DNA from: Sipunculus nudus
Taxonomy: Eukaryota > Annelida > Sipuncula > Golfingiida > Sipunculidae
Assembly (NCBI GenBank): GCA_026874595.1
Contig: CM049309.1
Span: forward strand, 21,736,033-21,800,032
Direction: 5' to 3'
Length of the DNA: 64,000 nucleotides
Shown: one piece after another, positions 1 to 13,337 of the stretch
How the letters are laid out: each line of letters starts with the position of its first letter
Numbering within the stretch: the stretch's first letter is position 1
Position numbers and translations under genes: made by a program
The notes under the pieces: model-generated
What the model was told of the DNA's origin: nothing
Database searches by the model: none
What the model saw: only the letters and a program-made list of their open reading frames with translations

Positions 1-3000
1 GCTTGCCTGTCCATCTCTGAGAAGTAATTGCTCAGTTGCGTTGACAAGCCAGGAAATTATCATGACCATATTTTACCAAAGCACCAGGGATAAGGGCCCA
101 ATAAGGGTTGGTCTAGGAAACCAGGCATTCTGTGAGATTGCTGAATCCAAATGGATGGTCTTGTTGCGTTGAATTATGCATGCAGCCATTTTGGACAGTG
201 TAAGAGGGGTAGGCCATGCCATGCATCGGCAATGGGTATGGTGCGTGCTTGGTTTCTATGTCTACATTGATTTTGTTAGAATTTCACAGGAAAACCCTCC
301 CTGCTGTCTGGCCCCTGTAGAGGCTGGTGAAATCAGCTCACCAGCTAATTCCTCCTGGGAAAATGCGAGGTCCACAACTCCTGGTGCACACTGAAGCCAA
401 ACATCAGTATGTTGATGACACCTACAATCGGCTGATATTCATGTGCTCACACAATTTATCTGCATACCAATGTCAGGCCCATGCCATCTGGCTCCTTTAT
501 CATGAAAACATATGTAGCTAACTAGGATGATTTAATTCCATTGGACATACTTATGGCATAAACTGGTATAAAGTTATTTATTCCTGGGAGAAACATGTCT
601 AAAGACTCACTGAATAAGCCATGTACATCATAAATAATCCCAAGTTTTAAAAAATAATACTTATTTATAAATTATAAAATCAATAATTTTTTATGAGAAT
701 GACAAAATATCATTGAGTGATCCTGGGCTTCTTAGACTTTACAGGGACACTTACAGGGGTAGCTGGTAGTTGTAGGTTGTGGAATATACACAGCTGCAGC
801 TTAAAGGAATCCTTCAAACCAATAAACACAACCAGAATGACAGGAGGCTTCACTGCTACAGTTTGGTCATGGCCAAAACCAAACAGGAGGGCATGTAAAT
901 GGTCATGGAGCTTCAGTGAAATAAATGGCACAAATATACTGTTCTGAACAGATAACAGTAGTCTCAAAATAGTATGAGGGATAAATTTACCATGAATCAG
1001 TCCATTAACCATGGTATTGGGCTATCACTATCAGGTATTGCTTGTTAACAACAGCAGCGGATATTATGGAAGTAGTAACAGAAGGCAGGATGCTGATGAG
1101 CCCAGCTTATTGTGGCAATAATGAGCAGGCTAATGTGACTGTCATGAGCTCAAGGGATGCTTAAAGTGAACTTGATCATCATAATAGAGATATCATGTGC
1201 CATCTCCCTGCCTCCCTCCCCAGTCCCCACATGGCAGGAGACAGACAATACGCTGCCTGGTGGCTGACAAGCTGGTACCTGCCAGCACAGATTAAAAGCA
1301 AGTATTGTACACAGCCTTAGGGGCAAGCTGCAAGTTCTACTGAAGGGCAAGACCCTCAACATTGTTCAGGTAACAAGTGCATGATCACCAGGTAACAGAT
1401 GTCCTGATCAGGGATCATGGAGTACATCAGTAGGATTACAAGTGTAGAACACGGGAACAGCTGGAGGTCCTGACCAATAGCATAGTCTTCGAGGGGTTGT
1501 TTGATCTGCAGATTAATCTGTTCAACAAGATATTACTAATAATGAATGATTATTCTTTAATACTATCACTGGGATTTGACCATTTGTCTACACAAAATAT
1601 TTAAGCAGTTAGACCTGCATTGTGTTTGACACTGACACTCAAACCATCTGTATTGCAATCAATGCCACACAGAATTCATCTGGAGTGCCTTCATTATAAC
1701 AGACCAAACTGAAATGATTAAATGAATTATAATGGATGATGTCCAGATGTTGCAGTAATTATTAATTATCCACACCAGACACAAAAAGAATCTGCTCCTG
1801 ATTTTTTAGATGGTGATCAACCATAACATAACATAATAATCAAGATTTTGGTCCATCCTACTTGCATCTGATACAGATTTCACTTTTGTGTGTGGTATAT
1901 CCTGTACATTAAGACAACACTGTCATCAGGCACAGTCTGTTTGTCAATATAGGCTGTATCCACACTTTGGTATACAATACCTCCAATCATAATCCTCGCT
2001 AGATGCATTGTTAATGAGCATCACTTACCCTGCTTAGCAGGATCCATCTTTATGAAATAAGACTGAGTCAGGTGTAAATGTGAACCCCACAAACGCTGCC
2101 TGGAGCATGTGGTAGACCACATTATAAAATGGCAGCTGGTATGTGCCAGGGTTACCACAAGGCTGATGAAAGGCTGCTGCCCAGTGGTCATTAGTGGTCA
2201 ATGAACACTCACCTGGGCTAGTGGCTTTTGTTAAGGCCCACCTGCCTCAGGTGATGCACCTTTTGCATACCTAAATGGGTCAGGTAACAAAGAGAGCGTA
2301 CCTGTCTCTCATTGATCTGTTACATCATACCGGCACTGTGAGGCCTCCCAACTGTTCTACAGAATTCACATGTCTCAGGTTTCTATACTTATAAAGGACT
2401 GATCCTTTGGAAGATTCTATCAGAAGCATGAACTTCTGTTTCCTGACTTCCCTTTCAAGAGTTATTCAATACACAAGGGCTAAACCCAGCAAAATCCCAA
2501 AGCCTGCTTACATAATATGATGTAACCCACAGTCTGGCCTACACACAGGGGACCAGCATATAAATAAACCCGTTATAAATATCTTATTGTAACAGCTAGC
2601 AATTTATAACATAAACAAAAGTGGATGAACACACATTTACTTCTGCTTATTTGAACAGACCTGTTATTGATTATCTGACTTATTTTGGACAAGGACAACA
2701 ATTCTTTGATATATAAGTGACTGACAGGAAATAAACAAATCTTTAGAATGGCTATTTTTTGTAATAGGTTAAAAATTAGATGATAATTTAAAAATATTTT
2801 GAACTTTAAAAAATAATTCCATTTCTATTAAAAACACTTTATACATTTATTTTCAATTAAGATACTTAAAGTGAGCAAGAACATTTCATAATCAACAGGA
2901 AAGCTTAATGCAGTGTCATTATTTTTTTTATGAATGTGTGGATATGGGTAACCGGCATTTAATTCTACCTCCAACCCTTAATTAGTCAACAAGGATGATC

Positions 3001-3742
3001 CCATGTATGTCCCTGCACTAAAGACAAGATTGTTAGATAAATCAGATCCAGTGACATTGTATGTAGATTTATCAAATGAAATTTTTGTTCAAGCAAAGAA
3101 ATTTTGCAGGTGTCCTAAGTGTCCAGGGAATTTGCTTTTGGAGTAATTATGTTACTTTGACTGGCAGGTGTCAATCAGACTGAGTAGGTTTCAAAAGGTG
3201 TGATGTCCTGGGTGTCCAGGTAGACAGTATATTTCAGGTAAATTACCATCACCAAGCAGATTATTGGCTAATAATACATAGTAAGCAAGGCTCCCATCTG
3301 CCCGTGTTATGTAACATGTCCCAGTGTGACCTGCTTGTTTCAACAAGTCTGGGGGGATTCACTGGAGTCCAGCAGGGTGTCCAGGGCTCAGACCACAGAC
3401 AGTGATGTAACTGATGGCGTCCTACCAGGTACAATTCCATTTGTCTATTTTAAGATTTCCCATAATTTAACTCCATGAACATTTTAAAGATATATTGTCC
3501 TGCCTTTTAATTAATATCAAACAAAATTTGAGTACAGAAAACAGTGAGTCTGCTTAAACATGCTATTTTTGCATGTACTCACATATGATGATTATTTTGA
3601 AGAGAATATTTCAAATTATAGTAGCATATGTAACTATAATTGCAAATATTCAATTTATAACTAATGTAAGTGTTGAACTTACACTTGTCCATTAGCAATT
3701 AGCAAATGGAACCATATACAAGGTGTAAACTGTCTAGTAATA

Positions 3743-3755
3743 GGGGGGGGGGGGG
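3743..3755. repeat. G13 homopolymer
   Basis: An uninterrupted run of 13 G on the plus strand (C13 in the CELF pre-mRNA). It is one of several G/C homopolymers of 11 to 15 nt in the window, which stand out in A+T-rich DNA. Confidence 0.95.
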
Positions 3756-4965
3756 CGGAATCAACTGTTTATGCCATTGCAAGCTTAGTGTGGTTGATTA
3801 GGCTTGTGTACTGACATATCTGGCAAATATATGTGTGTAATAATTTAATATAATTCCATTATCAAGGTAGTCAGTTATATGTAAGCATTAAATATTCTGC
3901 TATTCACCAAGAATATAAGGCCATTAAGGTACTTTTTTACTATTTATCCAGTCATGCAAGTTTAAAACTATAGAAAAATTTTCTTATTCAATAGTGCTTG
4001 CATATATATGGCAAATTTAGAATGTGCAAGTTTTCTTGGCAAAGAAAATCTGCCATTTTGCAGTATAACCCTATAAATGCATCTATTTTGTACACATAAA
4101 AGATGAGTTACAGATTCATTTGGCGCGGCTTGATCAAGTTAAAAGGGACTGGTTGTATATATGTATAGCAGAGGGCAGGAAGGCTACTGACACATGGGCA
4201 GATGGGGCCCGATTACGTCCATTATAGAGCTTCCTCCTGCCATGAATATTGTATCCAGAATGATAGCTGTGAAAAGCTCAGTTGGCACAAGCCTTCCCCT
4301 TTGCCATGTGCCCGGCCTTCCCAGTCCATTCACTGGTGAACTCCAGAGTTAATTAAAGTCACAGCTATTGTTAGATGACCATTATTGCCAAACCCAGTCT
4401 GACTAATACAACCAATGGTTATATTTTTTTCCCAACTGTATATGCAAATTGAGGGTTAGAAAGAATGAATAAAACTTCCAAGCTTGATTTAGTTTACTAA
4501 ATGTGATAATTTGAGCAATTTTTTTTAAGTGCATCTTATTAATGACTGTAAGCACTCAAGCAATAAAAAAAAACAGTTGCAACTGTTACAAGTGGTTTTC
4601 ACTTTGACAATAGAAAATACTATTTAAAGTACCCCTTTGATTTCTAGTATTGCAAGTTCAGTATGTAGGATACATACAGTTATTGCTGGCAGCCTTTAAC
4701 ATTTTCATAATCCAAAACTGGCAAGAAAATATTATTATATGAGATGACCCTTTTTTGTCATGATAAATGAATTAATGTATAAAAAACCTACACAATGAGA
4801 TAAAGCTCTGCAAAAAATCACAAAATATTTCAAACAATGCCTCCACAACAATATTTTTTGTGTCTGCTGACTGAGTCACAATAAATCTGATATGCAATAA
4901 CAGAACACAATGCAAAGCAGATGGAAAAAACCAACATTTGACAAAAATATCTGTCACCCATGATT

Positions 4966-4979
4966 CCCCCCCCCCCCCC
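4966..4979 (-). repeat. C14 homopolymer (G14 in the transcript) just inside the intron
   Basis: Fourteen C on the plus strand, read as G14 in the CELF pre-mRNA. It occupies about nucleotides 46 to 59 of the intron after the donor at 5024. G-runs close downstream of a 5' splice site are known binding sites for hnRNP H/F and can fold as G-quadruplexes. Any role here is inference. Confidence 0.9.
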
Positions 4980-5024
4980 AAATAAAAAACCTGAGGAACT
5001 GAATATTTGATATATTTATGGTAC

Positions 5025-5153
5025 CTTTGCTGTTTCCGTTCTGGTCACGAAGGACTGTGCACTCTTCAATAGTTCCAAATGGCTGGAAGAGTTGTCTCAC
5101 ATCGTCTTCTGTTTGCTGCTTGTTGAGCATGCCCACAAACAACTTCCTGTCCT
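5025..5153 (-). CDS. CELF4: CELF3/4/5/6-type RNA-binding protein, internal exon with first half of RRM2
   Basis: This is a 129-nt internal exon of a CELF/Bruno-like protein, a family of nuclear and cytoplasmic regulators of alternative splicing and mRNA stability that bind UGU-rich RNA through three RRMs. It begins with AG, which completes a GAG codon with the G left by the upstream exon. It then reads [13 protein letters not shown] and continues to G-N-S-K plus one G. LFVGML is the RNP2 strand of RRM2, [13 protein letters not shown] is helix 1, and [11 protein letters not shown] is the second strand. RNP1 (GCAFVKF in relatives) is split off into the next exon, outside the window. Borders are ATTACAG before 5153 and GTACCA after 5025; both phases are 1, so the exon is symmetric. 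NKQQ and GMLN mark the CELF3-6 subgroup rather than CELF1/2. The exact paralogue name (CELF4 or bru3) is an orthology guess. Confidence 0.95.
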
Positions 5154-7598
5154 CTGTAATAAAGCAGATACATACATGATCATATCGTCCCCATATGAAC
5201 CCCATTAGCTACTGCGTGCTACAGAAATTGGAAATTGACATTCTGGCTTTATTATGCAGAATGTTATGGACTGGGAAAATATCCATGTCTGTCTCGTGTT
5301 CTAAAACTAGTTGGGATCATGGACACAAAGCTACTGCTGGAGCACTTTTCATTAATATTCATAATAGGTTGTCTATGTGATGTAGAATTTTTTTAACTGT
5401 TAAATAACCCTGTTTAGTGCAATTTGACATCCATCTAACTGTGGTAGATAATTTCCACTGAGTGTGGTAGATTTGTGCATCATTTATATATCCTTTGTCT
5501 CCACTTTTAGATTTTTCAAATTTTCTACTTCAACACATAATTGTGAAAACAAAAACAGTTTCGTAGAGAAAACTCTGATATTTAAAGGGTATTCTTACAA
5601 AAAAATTATTGGTTAATTTTCTTTCAAAAATTGCCTGATTAAATTCTAATTTAAACTGATGTTTATCTCTATGTCAATATTTCATTTGTTATAACTAAAA
5701 CAATGATAAGGTTGATGAATTTTTTCCACTAGAAAGTACAACAGTGAATTCTGCTTTATATTTCTTTTGGAAACAATTTAACAAACATTTCTCTCTCTAT
5801 TCTCTTTATTATTTTGAATATCCCATATGAAAATATAGATTTAATTTTTTACACAGAGGTGTACGTGCCAAAAACACATCTGTATGATCACACAGATCTA
5901 TTTGTTTCAAGAGGCTGACAGACTGAGTGGTTCGTCGTACCCTGGACCCAGACTACAGCTCAGAATGAAGGTAGTCAAGCTGAAGTGGACAGATTGTATT
6001 TTCTTCCTAAGCTATTAAATAAAACACCTTGACACTCATCTATTTTTTCTGGAACATCAGCTGAACTCCAGGGACTTGAAACTCCATTTCAAATTTAAGT
6101 TTTTTTACCCTAACAGGCAATCATTTCTTTTTTTTAATGCTCCATGAATATGTGACTGGCACAAGATTACTCCCTCTCTGTGGGAAGCCACACCTGAAGA
6201 TGCAGGCTTCATCAACTGTGGTGTATATAGAATGTGTGTACACTTGACTGAAGCACATTAAACTAGTCTAAAAGAACATGCCGCCAGCCCATGTTCTGCA
6301 CAGCAGTATACAAAAGACCACTTACACAGGTACAAGCCAGGATGGCAGGATGTTTGATCATGGCAGATGTAAGGTATAGAGACAGGTAGAGAGTAGGACC
6401 AGGTATCACCTGCTCAGGGGATGCCAGGCTGAGCTGGGAATCACCATAAACTCTCAAGGGACCCCCCCCCCCTCAAGATAAGTAGCTTAACTATAATTAT
6501 TCCACCTTTGTTTAGTGTTGATAACAATAAGAATGTTACTCAGAAATGATGTGATTTATGTGGATGGGAAGGTCTTCCTGTGTGCCCCTTACTCTCCCAC
6601 AGTGGGACCCTCTTTGTGCATTGAGACACCCTCCCCCTTTGTCTGGGAGTTGGGGCCTCACCCCACTGAGACTTGTGTCTCCTAATTATGCCAGATGGTA
6701 CTCTGTCATGACCCCAAATTTACATTGTTCTTGCACCAGTCACTCTTACAGTTCACAAAGGTCAATTTCCAATTTAAACACCATTCAAGTAGGACTGTGA
6801 GGGGATGCAAATCACCCATCCACATGCTACTACATATGAATACCAATAACGTGTTTCCTCGTTAATTACAGCATGGCAGGTTTTATTTGCTTTCACTGGT
6901 TGTGTAGTACAGCTTTTGATCATGCAGCAAGGTCCCATTATATCTGATATTAAGGTCTCCAGTTAGATTTATAGCCAAATACATCATGTTACTTTTTATT
7001 GTCCCAGTAGATCAATGAGCCATCCTGCCATCTGACAACTTTATTTTCACTGTCATAATTGTAACCATTTGCAAAGTAAAATCAACTGTTTTAATATCTC
7101 TGAATAGGTGACAGTGTGGTCTTTATTTTGGCCACAAATAATTGATTAATCTGAATCATAAAAGTTACACTAATGATCACCATAGTTAATGTGAGATTAA
7201 AATGTATAAAAATCTGACAGTTTGTGAAATTTTCATTAAAAAAAGAGAGGCACCCATCATTCAGGTTGCCTTTCCCAGTTCTGCCCTTCTGAACTGTAGA
7301 GTTGCTCAACACAAAAATCCCCCTGAACAAAACAAGGACCATATCAGGGACAGAAAAACTCAGCTCCTGACAATGTTTACCATCTACATATAATGATTTA
7401 CAGTGGGCAACTGCTTGAAACAAGCAGTGACTCACGTTGTCATCAATATTAAATCACCTTCCAACTGGCATCACAAACTGTCAGCGGTATTGCAGTATCT
7501 CTGTGTTTAGATTCCATTTATTTCAGTCACATATACATGAAGGATCAGTCTTATACAGCCATGTACAGCTATGGCTGCTTGTTATACACGACCTACTA
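5154..7598. other. Intronic non-coding stretch next to the acceptor
   Basis: The acceptor side of the giant intron. The transcript just upstream of the AG has a weak pyrimidine tract (CTTTATTACAG) preceded by UGUAUGUAUCUG. A C11 run lies at 6462-6472. Short open frames at 6263-6457 (minus) and 6558-6800 (plus) show no family resemblance. I see nothing else that I can name. Confidence 0.6.
6462..6472. repeat. C11 homopolymer
   Basis: Eleven consecutive C on the plus strand, an ordinary homopolymer microsatellite. Confidence 0.9.
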
Positions 7599-7623
7599 TG
7601 TGTGTGTGTGTGTGTGTGTGTGT
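7599..7623. repeat. (TG)n microsatellite
   Basis: About twelve TG dinucleotides on the plus strand. In the CELF pre-mRNA this reads (CA)n, so it is not a UG-type CELF binding tract in the sense transcript. Confidence 0.95.
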
Positions 7624-10600
7624 CCATTATTTAAAACAATAATTTACCATATGAGCTACATGTAAACAAAGTATACAGTTAGGTAATTTGAACTAGAGGA
7701 TCCGTTTCTGTATGCTCAGCAGGTCTTTATGTCCATATAAAGTGACTGGAATCTGGATCAGGTCTCTACAATAGAATGTCAATATACAAACAAATAAAAC
7801 TACATCAAAGTTAGATTTGTATTCAAGTGTGACTATATGTCATAAAATTATGCTGGTCTGTAACTGACAGTACTTTTTTAAAGACTGCACCCTGTCTATA
7901 CAAGCTGATCTGATAAAAACATGTACATTGTTAAGAACTTACAGAGATTTTAATCTTGTAATTAAACTAAAAATGACACTTCTGATATTATCTGACAATA
8001 AGTGTTAGAAGAAGAATCATACAAAATACATCTGTCCTCTGACAGATTTGTTTAGTTCATATATATTTTATGTTTTGACCCCTTAGGGAAAGAAGCTAGA
8101 GCAATCCCCCCTCCTCCCCCCCCGACATTCACTCAATCTTGTTAAACCTTGCTGTGTGTTTAACCTTATGCACATATAACACCAAGTTTAATTACCTTGG
8201 GTTACAGTTCTAGATGTCAGTACATTAATCATTACTATATATTTATATATATTAATATATATATATGGCTAAATTCAATTTTATTTCTTAACTCAATGAA
8301 TTTGGTCAAAACTCAAACATCATAATAATTTTATGAACAGCTATATACACTTATATTACTGCCATTAACTTGTCATTAATTGTACACATTTTACACAGCT
8401 ATTTTAGTTATTTTACTTTCTTGACCAAAACCAGTAATAACATTAAAATAACATCCAGATAACATTTAAATTGTTATGAAAGGAACTTAAACTTCAATCT
8501 ATTGCACCTATTGTAAGTGTTTATGCATGTGTACAGGTTAAAGTTTTTTTAAAATTGCTTTTGTAGCAAAGGTTCAGCTGTGAGAGAAACCCTTTAATTA
8601 AAAAAAGGATTACCTCTTACTAGTCACACAAATAAAGGGCTAATCACTATTTGTTATGTATTACTAAAGCAACTGTTCATCAGTAACCCTAACATTACTG
8701 TAGTTCCGAGGCTCTGTGCCCTTAATTTTGGTCATGTGAGAGTTGGTTAAAGTCCTTGTGTAGACATAGTGTCTTTTGTTTATCTTTACCACCACCACCA
8801 CAAACAGTATTTTGTGAAACCAACAGAGACCACATCTATAAATTCAAACCAAAGTAATGCTGTTGATAATACAGAGGAAGCTGGGTGATGGATGCCATGC
8901 AGCCAGGCTGGGGGGCCATATACATGCACTATTTACTTTGATATTGATGTTAAAATCTAATAAAAATGTGAACTTACTGGTGCTAAGTAAATGGAACCGC
9001 ATATGCAGACATTACTCCAAATATGATCTATATGAGAAATCAATGGTCCTAACAGAACGGTAATGTTTCCACCAAATATCGAGCCACAGCCTTGGATGTC
9101 CTGCCTAGAAATAGCATACATTAGGCATCCTGCCAATACTGTTGTCTAGCTGCGTTCCAGGAACATGGCTGCCATGCCAGCCTGACCTGATAAGGAGTCC
9201 GTGAAATGGCACCATTTAGTATTACGCACCTGTAATTCCATGGACAATACATACAGTCTCCTCTAATCAATTCTATAGGAAGGCCATGCACAGTCTATAC
9301 CACTAAAACTCATCAAATCCTGGAAATAAGCAACTATACCAATAATACTCTCAGTGAAATTGCGCCATGCCAAGCATGTGACCTCTAGAATAAAATAGCA
9401 AAATTGAAAACATACCTCCCACCATTGTGAAACAGAGCTGTGCACAGACAGAAAATAGTCAGCTACACGGAACACAAACTGGACGGACTCACAACACCGC
9501 TATTGTGTCACAACACCGAAAACACATCCACACTTTACAACAGACCACGGTCTCTTCCCTGGTTCTAACATCTGCTTATGAACCCAACCCCAGGGCTTGC
9601 AAGCTCATTAATATTAATGCCATTTGCATTGAGCCATTCAGGTTATTTGTGCACAATGGAATCGACCAACCAGAGAGCCTGTAGTTCAATAATGAATGAT
9701 GGCGCAGACAAAGACTTGTGAACGACCTTTCACATTCCAGGTGCCGCCAGTGCAACTTCCTAGAAAGAAACTGCCTGAATCATTTTTAGCGAGAGACAGT
9801 TTTTTTTAATCTGAACCTAGTACTTATACTTTGACGATAAGGTGTGTCATGACTGAGTGGCAGATGGCAGACTTGATCTGTTAGAATGCCAGGAGATGGC
9901 ACTGATGGGTGGCTCAGTGTGGGGACTGGCCCCTCCTATCTACACTTATTTCAAAACCTTGCGTGCAACTCTCTCTGAATGTTGAATGGATAACCAAGTT
10001 TTTTTGTTTTTTTTTACACAGAAAGTCAATGATTTACATGAATGAAACATAAGAAAGAACCTGCTCAAAGAATTGCCATGATCATCTTGTACAGCCTTCA
10101 TGTTCACTAATAAAAACTTTTGAAGAAAGAACCAATTTCTTTTTTATAACTCAACTTAACAACACCCATATTTTAATATTTGTTTAATGTATATTATGTA
10201 TACCAGTGATTGTGTCAATATGTTTTGAATCACAATGTCTCATTTTTCAAACTTTTACATAAGTTTGGACGTTGTATTTATTTTATAATTTATTATGAAC
10301 AGGCAGACGAAGTTTACAGTATACAGTTAAAAGTCATTTGTATATAACAATTTAATACTGTGAATACGTAGAGCTAAAAATAAACCACATTTGTCACAAT
10401 ATTTGAGTGGGTGCACATACATAAAACAAAATGCTGTGGTGGTCAACTTCTTTGAAAAAAATTACTTCAGACAATTACTAAATAAAGATGTATACATTGT
10501 AGCTATTGGAGTAGACTCGCACAACTGAAATTATAACACCAGGAGTGATCTGTTATGTAATCAGGAACTGACCCAGAACTCCACCTCTTGTCAACTAATT

Positions 10601-10803
10601 AAGGGTTTTATATTTCTCTCTAATACGTATGGTGCTGCCAAGGGTGAACTGTAAATGCCAAATTAAATATAATTTACACAAATGTGACACATTTGTTTGC
10701 CCCACCTTTTAATTCAGACTCATTAAATTAAGATATTTTCAATATTTGTTTTACTCAGTCACAATATTATAAATAAAAATAATTAATTTTTATCCATATC
10801 ACT

Positions 10804-10807
<4 letters not shown>
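7624..10807. other. Intronic non-coding stretch, partly CpG-bearing
   Basis: Mostly A+T-rich intron. A pyrimidine-rich C tract lies around 8107-8123 and an AT-rich low-complexity patch around 8234-8267. From about 9170 to 9840 the sequence is visibly richer in G+C and CpG, with roughly 15 CpG by eye. It contains an 85-codon open frame at 9427-9684 with no recognisable domain. No gene is supported. Confidence 0.55.

Positions 10808-10883
<76 letters not shown>
10808..10883. repeat. (AT)n microsatellite, about 76 bp
   Basis: An uninterrupted AT dinucleotide repeat. It is self-complementary and could extrude as a cruciform or hairpin. Confidence 0.98.
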
Positions 10884-10885
<2 letters not shown>

Positions 10886-13337
10886 CATTATGATAAGAAC
10901 ACTTATTCAAAGCAACATATGTTAATAGTTAAATTTTTCACTTAAACTGACTGAACTAAAAAGAACACTGAAAACCCTCTAATATAGATTGAAAACAAGT
11001 ACAAAATTTCAAGAGATAAATACAAGCAGCAAATTGGCCTTTATGTCACGTGAATCGAACTCCCTGATGCTTACAGAACTGGGTCTGCTGACCTGCTTCT
11101 AAATCTTGTTTGCAATAGTTATTCACTATGAACCAGTAACTGCTTCTGTAAATAAGTTAATAATATTTCTGTGTCACCAGCTAACACGTTTATTATTGGC
11201 TGTCACAGCTTAAATGACTTCTGACTGCATTTGTGAATTCACCATGAACTTCTGGCAGCAAACTTTATAACCTGTATTTATGAAACTCCTTTTGATGTAT
11301 TGAGTAGAATTAATTTTTCAGCCAGCAGTCTAGACATGTCAGACTTAAATATGATTCTGCTCAGAAACTTTCAACCTCTCATAAGAGCTTGGATAAAAAA
11401 AGGTTGTTATATACTGTAGACCACATCTGTCCCCACTTCAGATATATTTACCTTGATTACTGTGAGATATACAGTATACATCAACATTCATCTAGTGAGC
11501 TTCCTTTTTTCTGAAACACAACTGCATGAAACAAACATGAAATTCTGCTTTTGATGTGAATATTCATCTGGACACCTTTTTTCTTATAAAAGTCATGGTC
11601 AGTAACTTTTGTTTGCTTAATATGAAAGTCCTGCTTAATTTCTACCCTTTTCTCTGGCCACTGATGCTTGTTATTAAATGAAATTTATGGAGTGCTAAAT
11701 AAACAATTTTACAGCTACAAATATATTTAGCCACACCTTTAGCAATTTGAAAGCCTTGGAAAACAAGTAATTGTTATGTTAATACAACACTGTTGTTTTG
11801 ACCTGATACACTTAGCAGCGTTTTATCCTCAGTGAGGGTTTATTGGCAGTTTCTGGAAGGTAAACATCAGGTTGAGGGCAGGGTATCAGTTGTGTTGACA
11901 TGGTCTGACCTTGCAACAAACAGAGAACCCAGGTGTGAGAATTCCCCCCCCAAGTCCCGTCACATCCATGGAACTTCCCAGGGTGAACACATCAAACCCA
12001 CTGGACTGTTTACAACAACTCCAAAAAGAGGCTTGTGTTAAAATAGTCTGTATATGAAAGGCCAGGGGCAGACGAAGCCTGCAAGGGATCACAATCTGCA
12101 GCGGACTCTGCCAGCTCTTTCTCTCTGAGATTTCAAGTCCACAGTAAACAAAAGCAGCTGCCTCCATATTACTTGCTCTCACACCATGTCAGATAACAGC
12201 CTCAACAATACCCTACAAATTACCTGGCCTTGTTTCACCTGTCTCAAACCTTTCATTTAACTGGAGCACACATACATACAAATTCGTATGTGTGTGCAGG
12301 GTTCCACGAAAGTCCTTAGGTGATGTATAACGCCTTTACCTACAAACCCTGATGTGGCTTATTAGGCAGGAAAAAGTGGTGGCTAAAATCAATCCCTGGA
12401 GCATTCCCTTTTCAAAATGAAAAATGTATATGTGTGGTTGGGTGTACAATCTTCACCAGAACTTACTTGCAACCTACGGAAGTACCTGTGCATAATATCT
12501 ATCATATTAATTAGTTCAGAATCTTTAACATTAAGCACCCTATTGAGTTACCAAAAATTATGTCTTTATCAACTTAAATCAGTTTGTGTTCAGGCTTTAA
12601 TGTCAGCCAAATATGTTTGATTAGCATAACTGGAAATAACCATCCAGAAAAATTATTTTATTTATAACCTAGGTTTTAGTTTATGGTCCTCTTGGGTCAT
12701 TGCTCTCTGTCCCCAGCTGTTTATTGCCCAAAGATTCTCACTGTCATAAATCTGAATGTGACAAAAGAAGATTTAGAAATGGGGTCCTCAATCAGCTTTA
12801 GAACAAATCTCCTTCTAGCTGGCTGTCACATTATATTTAAACCATTTAGGTTAGTTCAATATTGCACATTCACAGACAACAGCCAGATGGGTAAAACTTT
12901 AAGGGTGCATTTTCCCCTGCCGTTTATTGATTCTGTTGGTGGCCATAGACACAGCATGTAAACAGTGTGAAGTTAGAACAACATGCAAATATCCCATAAA
13001 TGTGTCATGTACATTCTCTGATGAAAGAAAATCTAAGCCTATTGAGGAAGAACAACCTGATTTAGTGGTATGCATGGTCCATAAATAAAACAATTTTTCA
13101 CTGAAGCTTTTAAAGTCTGCTGTACAAAAGCAGTCTGACTAAGAATTATGTATATAAATATTATAAAAAAATATATTTTAGTTTGATATGCTCATATCAA
13201 CTTGTAATAGGTAGGTTCCATAATTGTATAACATCAGAAAGAGTGTTAGATTTTGTACAGGGTTTCAGTTGTTGCCCAGTGCTAAGCATTGCATGGTATT
13301 TAACTGGGGGGAAGGGGGGGGGTTGAGCTCTGTCACT
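10884..13337. other. Intronic non-coding stretch
   Basis: A+T-rich unique sequence with chance-length open frames only (for example 11886-12182, minus). A consensus POU octamer ATGCAAAT lies at 12983-12990. A G-rich segment (G6-AA-G9, 13306-13322) immediately precedes the 47-bp tandem array. No gene is supported. Confidence 0.6.

Larger units (their letters stand above)
1..5024 (-). other. CELF4: CELF gene, intron downstream of the RRM2 exon (partial)
   Basis: This is the 5' part of the intron following the 129-nt exon; transcription runs right to left and the intron continues past position 1. It opens with a good donor (AAAG followed by GTACCA on the minus strand). The next CELF exon should begin with the RNP1 region, starting G-C-A-F-V-K in relatives. 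I looked for it on the minus strand across this stretch and did not find it, so it should lie beyond the window. The sequence is A+T-rich and non-coding. It contains a G13 run at 3743-3755 and a C14 run at 4966-4979. A cryptic donor-like GGGTAAGTG occurs on the minus strand near 2028. Short open frames here show no protein-like character. Confidence 0.85.

Noticed and set aside
1-5024. Next CELF exon (GCAFVKF...)
   Set aside because: I looked through the minus strand for the RNP1 coding sequence with an AG border and found none; it should be to the left of the window.
7599-7623. (TG)n as a CELF binding tract in its own pre-mRNA
   Set aside because: The gene is on the minus strand, so the transcript carries (CA)n here, not (UG)n.
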